DNA of 64,000 bases, taken from Agrocybe praecox (lineage: Eukaryota; Basidiomycota; Agaricomycetes; Agaricales; Agrocybaceae). The stretch lies in assembly GCA_964017145.1 (NCBI GenBank), contig OZ024849.1:2356001-2420000 (forward strand), given 5' to 3'. The notes beneath the pieces were generated by a model, which worked only from the letters and a program-made list of their open reading frames with translations, ran no database searches and was not told the origin of the DNA. Positions 13,141 to 23,641 of the stretch are shown here, piece by piece. Made by a program: the position numbers and the translations under genes. Every line of letters begins with the position of its first letter. Positions within the stretch are counted from its first letter, which is position 1.

Positions 13141-13618
13141 GAATTTATCCATACGTCTTTCAATAAGTCTACCAGTGTTTATCCACGGCTACTAATCCAT
13201 CCCGCTTCGATAAATCCACGGCAGCTCATCCATCCCTCTTCAATAAATTTGAGGTAGCTTATCCATCCCTCTTGAATAAATTTACGGCGGCTTATCCATC
13301 CTTCTCTGATTATTTCACGGCCACTAATCCATACCGCTTCGATAAATCCATGGCCGCTAATCCATACCTTTTCGATTATTTTATGCTGCTAATCCATCCC
13401 TCCTTGATAAATTGATGGGCGGCTTATCCATCCTGTTTCAATTATTTTCCCGGCTGCTAATCCATCCCTTTATTTCTTCAATAAATCCACGTGGGCTTAT
13501 CCATTCCATCCCGCTTCGATAAATCCACGACTGATAATCCATTCCTGTTCGATTATTTCACGGCTGCTAATCCATCATGATCTTGCTTTGATAAATTCAC
13601 GGCCGCTAATCCATCGGA
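13141..13618 (-). repeat. Subterminal tandem array, about 13 units of about 35 bp
   Basis: On the plus strand the unit reads roughly TTCGATAAATCCACGGC followed by NGCTAATCCATCCC, repeated with many substitutions and small indels. The ORFs across it are repeat products. Reverse-complemented, the unit resembles that of the right array, sharing GATTTATC and GATGGAT blocks. Confidence 0.85.
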
Positions 13619-14482
13619 ATTACATACTACGTACTTCTGTCTAATAATAGGGTACATAGCTCGTTCTAGATATATACACATATTCAAGAAGTTGTACAAT
13701 ATGTTTTCTGTCATATGCATTGGCCTCCGCGACAATTTAACGACTCCTCTTCTACTATGTATTGTTAAAAATAAGTCTTGCCTACCTTTCTATCATCACT
13801 CGTCCATCACGATCTCCAACCAGAAAGAACACCTCATAGAAATATTATGGAAGTGGTCATAGGGATTAGGGTTGGGTGGAAATGAACTTCGAGTCAGAAA
13901 TTCATTGACTCGGAGCACCAGCCGAGCTGGATAACTGTCCCAAGCGTTAATTACGGAAAACACCGATACACAAGCGCCTTCGAATTTATTGAACTTTGGA
14001 ACATGGTCATGTGTTGTGGGAAATTAAATGCAAGTCAACCTGAAAACTAAAAAGAAATAACAATTTGTACATTGTATGTTATGCCCTAATAAATAGATTT
14101 CTTTGAAGAGAAAAATCGTATCTTTCATATGATACCTTTGCCGTGCTATTTGGTCCACAAATGAGTAAAGGTCAGAACGGCGCCAAAAGGCACGGGTACT
14201 CAATCATGATTTACCATTGTAAACTGGAACAGTCACCATGGGTCGCCCACAATTGTATCACACACCCGAAAAAAAAACAGCAGTTAATCGAGCCAAAAGT
14301 AAACGTCATTATGAGAGGTATTTTGAGTATCTAATCCGATGAGAATTGCTTATTCTGGGGGCTAGAATAAAAGATATATTACTTGTCAAGCGCCGAAAAC
14401 TACGAGCACAGTCTAAACAAGATCATCTGTATATTTACTCTAGTGCCACCTACCTCTATATGACTAGTTCATTTTTCAGGCC

Positions 14483-14989
14483 TGTCAGGGTTTCTCCTAT
14501 TTCCCCTTATTTTTTTATATTTATTTCATATTTTTCCCTTTCTTAATTATGTAGATATCTTATCTCTTTTACATCTTTGATTATCTCCTTGATTATCTTC
14601 TTGATTATCACTCAGATCTTTGATTAGATACTTATCATCTTTATTTCCCATGGGCACTGCCTCAATTGCTCCACATCATTCTTCTTCTTGTTTCATGATG
14701 TCATTGTCTTATTCATCATTTCTTTATGATGTCATTGTCTTACTCATCCTTCTGTTTCATGATGTAATGTAGGAATATTCTAGAATAGCTGTAGGGTATA
14801 TATACTGGACATGTAGGTAGCTGTAGCCCCAGCTTCAATCTCTTAGGATATCCACTATCATTGGTGTGATCTCTTAGAACCATTGAGTGTCTCTCTCTCT
14901 CTCTCTTCATCTCTCTCTCTCTCTCTCTCTCTCTCTTGCTTTGTCTTTGTTGGTGGCCTTGTCACACTGATCTTAGTGTTGCCCTGACA
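14483..14989 (+). mobile_element. Solo LTR
   Basis: Begins TGTCAGGG and ends CCCTGACA, a perfect 8-bp inverted terminal pair of the TG...CA type. It is flanked on both sides by the 5-bp direct repeat AGGCC (14478-14482 and 14990-14994). It contains a TATATATA promoter-like stretch near 14809 and a long CT microsatellite (about 14888-14936), common in LTR leaders. Length is 507 bp. No internal region or second LTR is present nearby, so it is a recombined solo LTR. Confidence 0.9.
14888..14936 (+). repeat. CT microsatellite inside the solo LTR
   Basis: Two runs of (CT)n separated by 'ttcat'. Confidence 0.9.
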
Positions 14990-15552
14990 AGGCCTAAGGG
15001 AATTTCGAAAAGCCCTGAACATTATGAATCGTGATTTTCCTGATTGATTTTAAGTGATGGTGTGCGTCGTTGGATGACGAGGCATTGTGGTTGATTGTTG
15101 TTGGAGATGTGGCTGCTTGCCTCGAGATTCTAACAATAAACGAGGACCCCAAGAGTGAAAGTGGGAAGAAAAAAATTACCGAGTCATCCGCGCCAAAGGG
15201 CAAGAGTGACGAAGAAAGTGAGGGGTGTTTGATGTCAAATATACGTCACATGTACAGTGCGCGCTTGCCATTTTGGATGACAGACATGTCAGGAGTCAAT
15301 TGGGAGTCAAACATATGTAGGATATATGTTTTTTATAGTTAATGGTCATTGTAGAAATAAACACAAAGTTTTATATTCATGGTCATTATCACAATGAATG
15401 TAGGGCAGCAATTGGGCAGCAAATGAACGAAAGGACAGGTACCTGTCCTTTGCGTGGCTGTGCGCTTTGTTGACTAAGCAGCACGACCAGGCCGGGATAT
15501 GAATATTATTCTGAATATGTATATCAGCACGGTTGCAGCCACCGAAGGCCAG

Positions 15553-15800
15553 CTATGGATAAATCGACGCAAATTTATCATTGAATGCGATGGATAAACC
15601 CACGCAGATTTATCATTGAGCGGTATGGATAAATCTCCGTGAATTTATCATTGAACGTGATGGATAAATCAACGCAGATTTATCATTGAACACAATGGAT
15701 AAATCCATGCAAACCTATCATTGAGCGGTATGGATAAATCTGCGTGGATTTATTATCGAACACTATAGATAAATCTTACAAGAGAATTTATCTTACTCAA
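15553..15800 (+). repeat. Subterminal tandem array, about 7 units of about 36 bp
   Basis: The unit reads roughly ATGGATAAATCNACG followed by CAGATTTATCATTGAAC. It is related to the left array in inverted orientation. Within each unit GGATAAATC and GATTTATC(C) are themselves inverted, so each unit can form a small hairpin or bind a dimeric protein. Confidence 0.85.
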
Positions 15801-15826
15801 AGAAAGGATGAATTATTAATCAATCC

Positions 15827-15872
15827 AAGGAACCTTTCGACATTTGTTGACCTTTTTTTTATGGAAGTTACT
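15827..15872 (-). repeat. Right terminal inverted repeat
   Basis: Reverse complement of 13070-13115 with one mismatch; followed by the TA duplication. Confidence 0.9.
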
Positions 15873-16499
15873 TATCACATAAGGATACTACACTGTATAG
15901 TAACATACGATACAAGGAACATGTTCAGTGTACTGTATGATACGGATACAAAGGCTTCCTTGAACCCCTGTATAAAAGATGTCCTAATATGGATATGGAT
16001 ACTGGCTTCTGGTTGGCTACTGCTCTGGCTCAGATAGTACCAGGCGGCGATGTCTCTCCGCCACGCGCCGCCACAGGGTTAAAGGAATTAGTAATTACCT
16101 GATCACAATGTTATAAATTCTAAAAAGATTTTAGGCTCTTTCAGTCAGGAGGCGGTGTATTTATTAAATTGGAATTCTTATGTTTTCTACAACTAGTTAC
16201 ATCAAAATTTCAAGTTTTTTGTGTTGTGAATAATCATTGCCAGGCGGCGATGTCCCTCTACAGTGTGCTGCATTAGTATTAAAGGAATAATATAATAACA
16301 ATCACAACATGACAGCCAAGCAGGCGCTACATTGAGCGCCATATAGTGTTAAAAAAAAAGAGTACATGTTATTAAATGTAGAAAGCCTAAAGGGTCACAT
16401 TGGACATCGTGCAACATTAATATTTTGACATGTATGATGTGTTATGGTGAGGATTCAATAGATATTGGGATGTTGTTGTGGATGGCGGCACTCAAAGTG

Positions 16500-16976
16500 C
16501 CGCCTAGCATTTAAAAGACAAAATATATGAGTGTTAATAAGCATTAATAAGCGGCGCTACAAGGGCCCCATTTAAAATATACAATTCAGAAATTTACTAT
16601 TAATATATGTGCGTTAATAAGCATTAATAAGCGGCGCTACAAGTACCCCATTTAAAATATACAATTCAAAGATTTACTATTACTATATGTGAGTTAATGA
16701 GCATTAAAAAGCGGCACTACAAGCGCCCCATTTACAATATATAATTCAAAAATTTACTATTACTATATGTGAGTTAATGAGCATTAAAAAGCGGCGCTAC
16801 AAGCGCCCCATTTGCAATATACAATTCAAAGATTTACTATTACTATATATGAGTTAATAAGCGGCACTACAAGCACCCCATTTACAATATATAATTCAAA
16901 AATTTACTATTACTATATGTGAGTTAATGAGCATTAAAAAGCAGTACTACAAGGGCCCCATTTAAAATATACAATT
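16500..16976 (+). repeat. Tandem repeat, about 6 units of about 80 bp
   Basis: Each unit carries 'gcggc(g/a)ctacaag' (first bases at 16551, 16631, 16711, 16791, about 16861 and about 16941). This is followed by 'ccccatttaaaatatacaattcaaa' variants and 'tttactattactatatgtgagttaa'. Spacing is 80 bp except for one unit about 10 bp shorter. Confidence 0.9.
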
Positions 16977-17009
16977 GTGTATGTTGATGAATGTGCTGCT
17001 GCTCTGAAC

Positions 17010-17030
17010 TTTTTTTTTTTTTTTTTTTTG
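17010..17030 (+). repeat. Poly-T tract
   Basis: A run of about 20 T immediately follows the 80-bp array. It could be the reverse complement of a retroposed poly-A tail, but no target duplication was found. Confidence 0.6.
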
Positions 17031-18489
17031 ATAAAGTCCGCATTTGTGACACAGCCACTTCCAGATTTAGACATACGCATCAGACGCATCAACAATGTGC
17101 TTGCAATAGTGAGGCCGTGCATACCTGATTCACTCACTGCATTCACTGTTTTTCTTATGTATTATAAACACCTTTTACATTTTTTCTTATTAATTAATCA
17201 AATTGTTCTTTCAATCCCAGTGTTCAACTCAACTTCAAATTACCATGTGCAGCATCATTAGGCGCTCGGAAAATGCCGAAACTTTGTTAACTTCGCACTT
17301 TTCAACGTTTCAACAACTTGAACTTCAATTTGTGGCTTCCTTATCATTTTCAAAAATAAGCAAAAATACAAATCTTGTTCCATACTATTTATTATATTTT
17401 CTTAACCCATTTGCTTCATTTTCTTGGCTCTTTTGACTCATTTATTTGAGAAGTTCTATACACTAGTATAAAAGACTTGTATATGTTGTAAAAAATAATA
17501 CATGGCATTATACCACTCAAAGTCGGTCTTGTTCTTATTTTTAATACATTGTCTACAGTTCTATGCTACTAGAGCTCTCATTATTTAGTGTTATCTCACC
17601 CCAGAGTGATTTGAAATACCTATCTACACTTACACTCTGTGACTTTATTTTATATTGATTTGAAAGCCATGGAAGCACACTCACACCTATCTATGCTAAG
17701 AGACTCAACAGTGTATCAATATATAATGTATTATATGTTTGCTACTGTGTTGTACTTTGATTGTTTTTAGTAATATGTTAATGAGATTTGATGTATTGGG
17801 CGCTAAATGAAGAGTAACCATAATAATCACCCATTCTCAATGTGTTCAAAAGCTAAGTTTAAGGAATAACATGGGATTTTTAGCCTTTTTGATTGTTCAT
17901 TTTTGGAGTCATATACAAGATGCAGTCTATGAGTCTATGTAGTATGTATGCATGATGGTTCATATTGTAATATACATAATATATGTTTTTGATGTACAGA
18001 AGCTTCGGTTGAATGTATAAGTTACATTCCAGATAATATATTCTTTAATATTAGTGCCCACATAGACCCAGAGATGTCACTCATTCCAGGAATAGAGACC
18101 TCTATTATAGCCTATTCTTGTCATGGTTAAAACTTTCGAGTAGTTATTTAAGAAAACCATATGTAAAGAATGGGTCAATGACAAATATAGAAGAAAGGGA
18201 CATTGTTGAATTGATCTCATATTGTGATTGAGTGGCCTGAATATACCTAAAAACTATGCTGAGACTTGTATAATCAAATGATATGATACTCAGCTCTCTG
18301 AGCGCTTATTTTTTGTGTAAAGAGGAACCATAAAAACACTCATAAAAGCACCTCTAGTTGGTATATGGTTAAGAAGTTTCTTATCAATTTTAGGTGGTGC
18401 ATGTCACATCACCTTCAAGTTGATGTATTGCACTACCACAAAGTATTGTGTATATTATAACCTACTCTGTATATCCTATAATTTGTAAA

Positions 18490-18870
18490 AAATATGGAAC
18501 ATATTATATTATATGCTATGCAAATTTAAATTTTTTTAGCAGCTTGTTTTTGTCATTGTTATAGTGGCGCTGCTGGCGGCGCACTGCATACTTAACTTGT
18601 GTCTTCTCAATGTATTTTATTGCTGCAAAGCAATGTGTATATTACATATATTACATATTATATTATGTGCTATGCAAATTGTGATCTTTTTTAGCAGCTT
18701 GTTTTTGTCATTGTTATGGCGGCGCCACAGGCGGCACACTGCATACTTACCTTGTGTCTTATTACATATATTACATATTATATTATGTGCTATGCAAATT
18801 GTGATCTTTTTAGCAGCTTGTTCTTGTCATTGCTGTGGCAGCGACACTGGCGGCACACTGCCTACTTAGG
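18490..18870 (+). repeat. Tandem repeat, 3 units of about 125 bp
   Basis: Each unit contains 'tatgtgctatgcaaatt', 'tagcagcttgtt', 'gtcattg' and a GC-rich core (ggcggcgccacaggcggc and variants), then 'cactgc(a/c)tactta'. Confidence 0.85.
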
Positions 18871-19239
18871 ATTTTAACTGTATTTGGTTTCTTTTTATTG
18901 ATAGTGAAACAGTGTACAGGTCAGGGAAATAACATATTTTATATGAATTTTGAAATACAATGTCTTTATTTATATGGGCGGCACATGATGCGGTGCGACG
19001 ATTTATTGTAAATTTTTATTTATCTATTTATTGCCCAATATCATATTTACAATTTCTGAACCACACCGCTCAAGGTGCTGATGCATTATATTTTGATTGT
19101 ATGTTATTCAATACCAGTCGTTGGGGTACCTATCTTGTTTATCCTATTTACAAGTAATACAGAATATTATGTGGTATAAAAAATTTAGCATTTATATTGT
19201 TGTAGTGGCACTACTGGCGGCACTACTGGCGGCACTGTG

Positions 19240-19600
19240 TGTACAATTTTTAAGCCTTAATGTGACCAGTGGTTCAATGAATTCTTTGAACCCACATACA
19301 ATGCTACGAGACACCCCATTTGTAAATTTTAATTATGTGTAAGCAGTGCACTGGTAAGAGCCAAACATTGTGTGCACATCAAAGGTATAATGTTCTCTTG
19401 AAGACACAATACTAATGAGAGAGCATATTTGTAAATTCTAATTATATGTAAGCGCCGCCGCCAAGCGGCGCTGAGCGGCAGTGAACATTGGACTGGATTT
19501 ATCAACCAATCAGGTCACAGTTTTAAATGGGCAGACGATTCCTATTTAAGCCTTACTGCGACCAGTGGTTCAAGGAATTCTTTGAACCCGTGTCTTATGA
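19240..19600. repeat. Duplicated palindrome-bearing segment
   Basis: 'aagcctta(a/c)tg(t/c)gaccagtggttcaa' occurs near 19251 and 19549. In each case it is followed by a palindrome of the type GGTTCAAxGAATTCTTTGAACC. Confidence 0.75.
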
Positions 19601-19689
19601 TACAGTGGATCACCCCCCTGTTCACATCTTATGGTACACTGTAGTGTACTTAGCTGTACTTATATTTATCTATAAGCCCTACAACATCT

Positions 19690-19919
19690 GGTGGGCTCAT
19701 TTCATTTCGTTTTTTTTATCTTCCTGCCTTTGTTCCTTTGTATTGTATCAACTACGTACTCAGGTATGTTCACTCATTTTATTTCATCTTGCTCAACGCA
19801 GTACTCATACGTTTGTGTTGTGTATGTGTGTGTATAGGCTTCCCTTTTCCTGTCCTCGTTTACATCTGCTTTCACCATCACCAACGATGTGGAAGTCAAA
19901 CAAGTCTACGCGGATGGGT
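19690..19919 (+). other. Fragment of a host sequence ending at a KDZ insertion point
   Basis: The stretch has exon/intron texture (a gtatgt...acgcag intron near 19763-19801). Its last 28 bases (19892-19919) are identical to bases 1-28 of the window. At base 29 the two part exactly where a KDZ-type terminus (CAGCC) begins at 19920. The sequence at position 1 therefore looks like the uninterrupted paralogue of this target site. Confidence 0.6.
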
Positions 19920-20025
19920 CAGCCTGTACTGTCAAATACATATATGACTAACCTGTAGTTGCCCAATATAAGTGATGCATCCACAGCGGCAAGTACCCAA
20001 GTGCCAGAAATGATGCATCAATTTT
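19920..20025 (+). mobile_element. Probable left terminus of the KDZ transposon
   Basis: Begins CAGCCTGTACTGTCAAAT and aligns over about 100 bases with the ends of the two MITE-like elements (20431 onward, and 35492 reading leftward). Shared features include AGTTGCCC, ATGCATCCACAG and TGATGCATCA. It lies outside the 3' end of the KDZ transposase gene, where a transposon end is expected. I could not find the matching right end, so the full element length is unknown. Confidence 0.55.
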
Positions 20026-20430
20026 TGGCCATTACATTATTTTCGTTCTGGTAAGTATTAGTCAGCATGCCATGGGACTCCGGCATTAGTGGCTTCTGCA
20101 CATCTTCTATTCTTAGCATGTTCGACATTGATGGAATCAATTTATTTATATTTTTGCTTACATACGTATTCAGAAAACATATGCTTACGTAGTTTCATAT
20201 TACTCATCATGGAAAACATATCGATTGATAAAAAAGTGCCGGATAAGATAAGATTCAAAATTATAAATACACTACATAAAAACATCGTCGGCTCGAAGAG
20301 GGGCATGATGGGCGTTCAAAGGCGTCGTGAATTGAATGGAAGCTGTCGACAGTAAAGGAGAGCGATATCGGGTGTCATTCTCCGTAGAGACTTGCTGCAA
20401 TGTCCGCACCTGCACGCTGTCTTCTTCATC

Positions 20431-21354
20431 CAGCCTTTACTGTCAAATTTATGCATGAAGCACTGGTAGTTACCAAATAAGGGTTATGCATCCCCACCGG
20501 CCACTTCCCAAGACCTCTGGCTGGCCTATTGTGACCTGATGTGACCTGATGTGACCTATTGTGACTATAGTCATGTGTCTGCTATTGATGGCATCAAAAT
20601 CCATGCACATGACTTTTTGCTTGCCTCTATTTACATGCTTGGGCTCCACTCACTTGTTTATATGGCCTCAAATACAAACAAATAATAAATAATGATATCA
20701 GCAGGCAGGGGCAGGCATGATACAAAACAAACAAGGCTTTTGAGTGACATCACATCCAAGCAACCCAATAAGGCAAGAGGACTTTGGACTTTGAGATTTT
20801 GCGATAAAGGCCTTTCATGCATGATAGATGGGACTAATACATGACCAAATAAGATCAAATCTATTTTTAGACCAGATCTATTTTTAGCACAAAATTTCTA
20901 TTTTTAAAATATTTTTGTATTGAGTAGGTAATACATTTATTTATAGCCCAGATCTATTTTTAGAACACTTTACATATTTGGTTAGTTCAAGCCTAAAATG
21001 GTATAGTACACATTTTTTGATGATTTTAGAAATTTTTTTCAGCTTGCTATGAATATTTTAATCTTTTATTTTGATTTGTATCCGGCTTTCTGCGGATATT
21101 TTGTGTTTTGTGGCTGAACCGTTGATGATTATGTAATAAAAAATATTTACCATAGCTTTTGAAATTTTCTCTACAATTTTGGTTTTTGGTGGCTGTGCAA
21201 CAGATCACATGACTTTCACATGACTACGGCCCTCTAGTCACTGTCGGTCACCCTGATACATGACATTGGGGAAGTGGGTAGTGGCCTGTGGGGATGCATA
21301 ACCCTTAAGTGGTAACTACCAGTCATCCATGGATGAGTCTGCCAGTAACTTGTG
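20431..21354. mobile_element. MITE-like element (copy 1) inside the KDZ gene
   Basis: 924 bp, beginning CAGCCTTTACTGTC and ending CAGTAACTTGTG, flanked by the direct repeat CTTCATC (20424-20430 and 21355-21361; an eighth base differs). Subterminal sequences are inverted copies: GGTAGTTACC, TAAGGGTTATGCATCCCCAC. The interior has no coding potential but many ctatttttag motifs and 'gtcatgtgat' repeats, shared with the element at 34695-35492 in the opposite orientation. Removing it with one repeat copy joins the transposase frame to its native C-terminus. Confidence 0.85.
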
Positions 21355-23641
21355 CTTCATCGGCATCTTCATCTTCATCGCATTCGTCATCACTTGCTTC
21401 GTCGTCAGAATCGTCGTTTTCCTGTCTGCCAATAGCGCCCTCATTTACACCGCTGCTGTGGTTGTTGGTTTGCTCCCTCTGTTTCGAACCTTGCAACTTG
21501 TCGATTTTATCCAATGGCGTGTGCCAAATCCGTTGAAACGTCATCGACAGCAGGCGCTGAAGCGCAGCCTGCTTGTTGGCATATGCGATTAACCCTTCAC
21601 CTAGCTCAGGATTCGATGACTGACGCAGCTCCCTCCTTGAGTCCCACCACTCGGCCTTCCATTTGAGGAACTCGAGTACCCTCCTCATTTCTTCTTTGAG
21701 GAGCTTGACTTCCTCATCGCAACGGCGCACTCTGGCTCGACTCCTGGCCCATTCTGCACGGCATATATCATCCTCCTCGCCGTCGACGTTCTCTGACCCA
21801 TGAAAATCGTCTTGTTGATCCCCCGTCGATACGGATCCGGTTTGTGAATTTTCAACTTTTGATAGGTTCATCCAGATCCAAGAAATATTCTGCCTGGTGC
21901 GTCCCGTGCCTTCTTTACGCGTTCGAGTTGTCGGAAAAACTTCAATATCCTGGTCGTCGTCGTCATCGTCATTGTCTGCGTTATTCTCGTCGTGTCCTAT
22001 ACTGAAGACCGTCTGCTCTCCTACTGGCTCTCGGCCATCCTCCCATATCCCCCGTCGACCAGGTCCAAGTTGTTTACGTTCCGGATCCACATAGCTCCGT
22101 ACGTCAGCGTTGAGAAGTGGACAAAGCACGTCCTCCCATTCTCCTGGACCATGTATGCTTGTCTTGGCTATTCTCGCTGCTCTGTATTTGTCGACTGCAG
22201 CCAAGGCCCGCCTATGAATCTTGTTGATGAGTTCTCGCGACCGAGTGCTTTGTACTTGACCTCTGATGTTTTTGTACTTGAAATATATCATCCTAGTCTT
22301 GACTCGAAGTGCTCGTCTGAGGGCGTTCAGGGCATCATGGCACTGAGCTGTGCGAAGCTTCTTTTCAATTTCGGGAAGCCCCTCCACACAGGATGTCGTT
22401 CGTCTAGTTTCTGGTATTTGAGAAGGTAGCCATAGATCGACTTCTTCGGGAAGGGGTGACTCGTTCCAGTTTGTGGGGCCACCACTGGCAGATTCGATTT
22501 GAAGCTGGAGTACGCCAGGCATGTACACGGCGCGTATAAGCTCCCAGGCCTGAACTTTAGCTGCAAGGAGGTTGCGCTGGTCCTTAAGCGTATCGTCTTG
22601 TAGGTTCTTTGGCACAGACCCTTGCTCGTTAACCAATTTACGAAGTCGACGTCTGGAAAGAGGTCAGAATATTTGATTGGATTGATAAGAAATAACGCTT
22701 ACTGTGCCTCTTCAATATCCAGCCCCATCGATAGGAACTCCGATGGACCTGTAGCATGGACCTGAGTGCGACCGGCCGATTTCTCCTCCCGTGCTAACTC
22801 TTCCCTAACCTCTGCCTCTGTTATTTCTATCGACAGCATGTTAGTCGTCGTACGATGGGTACTAAATGATGGAAACGTACTCGTGCCAGCTACTTCGTAA
22901 GGATTCGGACATGCTTTGGGGTACGGGGAAGCATCCCAGGCAGTACACATTGCCTCCCACTTTTCCAAAGTTGCTGGAGACATGTCGTTACTGAACCCGC
23001 GATGGGCTTCAGTCTGTCTGTTCCTTTCTCCGATGGCTGCTTTGTATTTTCGAATTAGAGTAGTACCTAGTCGCTATTAGTAATGAAAAATGGTGTTGGC
23101 GTTTGAAATACATACCCATACCGCAATACTTCTTGAAGTTCCAAAACCCGAAATGGTCGTCTAGGATGTCGTGGCGAGAACCGGGCGATAAGTTTTTGGT
23201 CGATCCACCAACACCGTTACTGTCTGACCAGCATCGTTCCGGAACTTCGCCGTCGGTTTTACCAACCCCTTCGACGAGGTTGAACAAGAATTGCTGGTGG
23301 TCCTTGTCGTTGTGTGCAGGTTCGTGAAATTTGGGGATCAAGGGCTGCGTCTTCGTTTGAGAATCGAGTTGTAAACGTTCCGGCCAGTATTTTTCCATCC
23401 GCTCGGTGAGGTTCTTGTACCATTGGCATGCGATGTCATAGCTAATGACTATGGACATCGCCTTGGTATTCTGGACTGCCGATGCAAATATGTAGTCCAT
23501 ATTTGCATATCTGATACATAACGTTAGAATTCGTACGCCATGCGTAGCTCAAAGTATGTTAACATGCGTACCTTTCCCCCTTCTGCAGGTTTCCTAATCC
23601 TTGAGGCAGAAGCATCTCTCCTCGGCCGCAAAACGCCCCGC

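Larger units (their letters stand above)
13070..15872. mobile_element. TIR DNA transposon with inverted subterminal arrays
   Basis: The left end (13070 onward, AGTAACTTCCATAAAAAAAA...) and the reverse complement of the right end (15872 leftward) are identical for 41 bases. They then differ at one position and agree for 4 more, giving a 46-bp terminal inverted repeat. Each end is flanked by TA (13068-13069 and 15873-15874), as expected for a Tc1/mariner-type or other TA-targeting element. Inside each end lies a tandem array of a 33-36 bp unit, and the two arrays are in opposite orientation. No transposase frame is visible, so it is probably non-autonomous. A solo LTR is nested inside. The superfamily is an inference from TSD length only. 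Confidence 0.85.
15876..19690. repeat. AT-rich repeat region, possibly one old element
   Basis: The region is AT-rich with scattered short GC islands such as ggcgctacaagcgcc or ggcggcactcaaagtgccgcc that fold on themselves. The outer ends show weak inverted similarity: 'actacactgtata...actgtatgatac' near 15890-15940 against the reverse complement of about 19590-19660. This fits the decayed ends of a single element of about 3.8 kb. No protein is recognised; the open frames are short and AT-driven. Confidence 0.4.
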
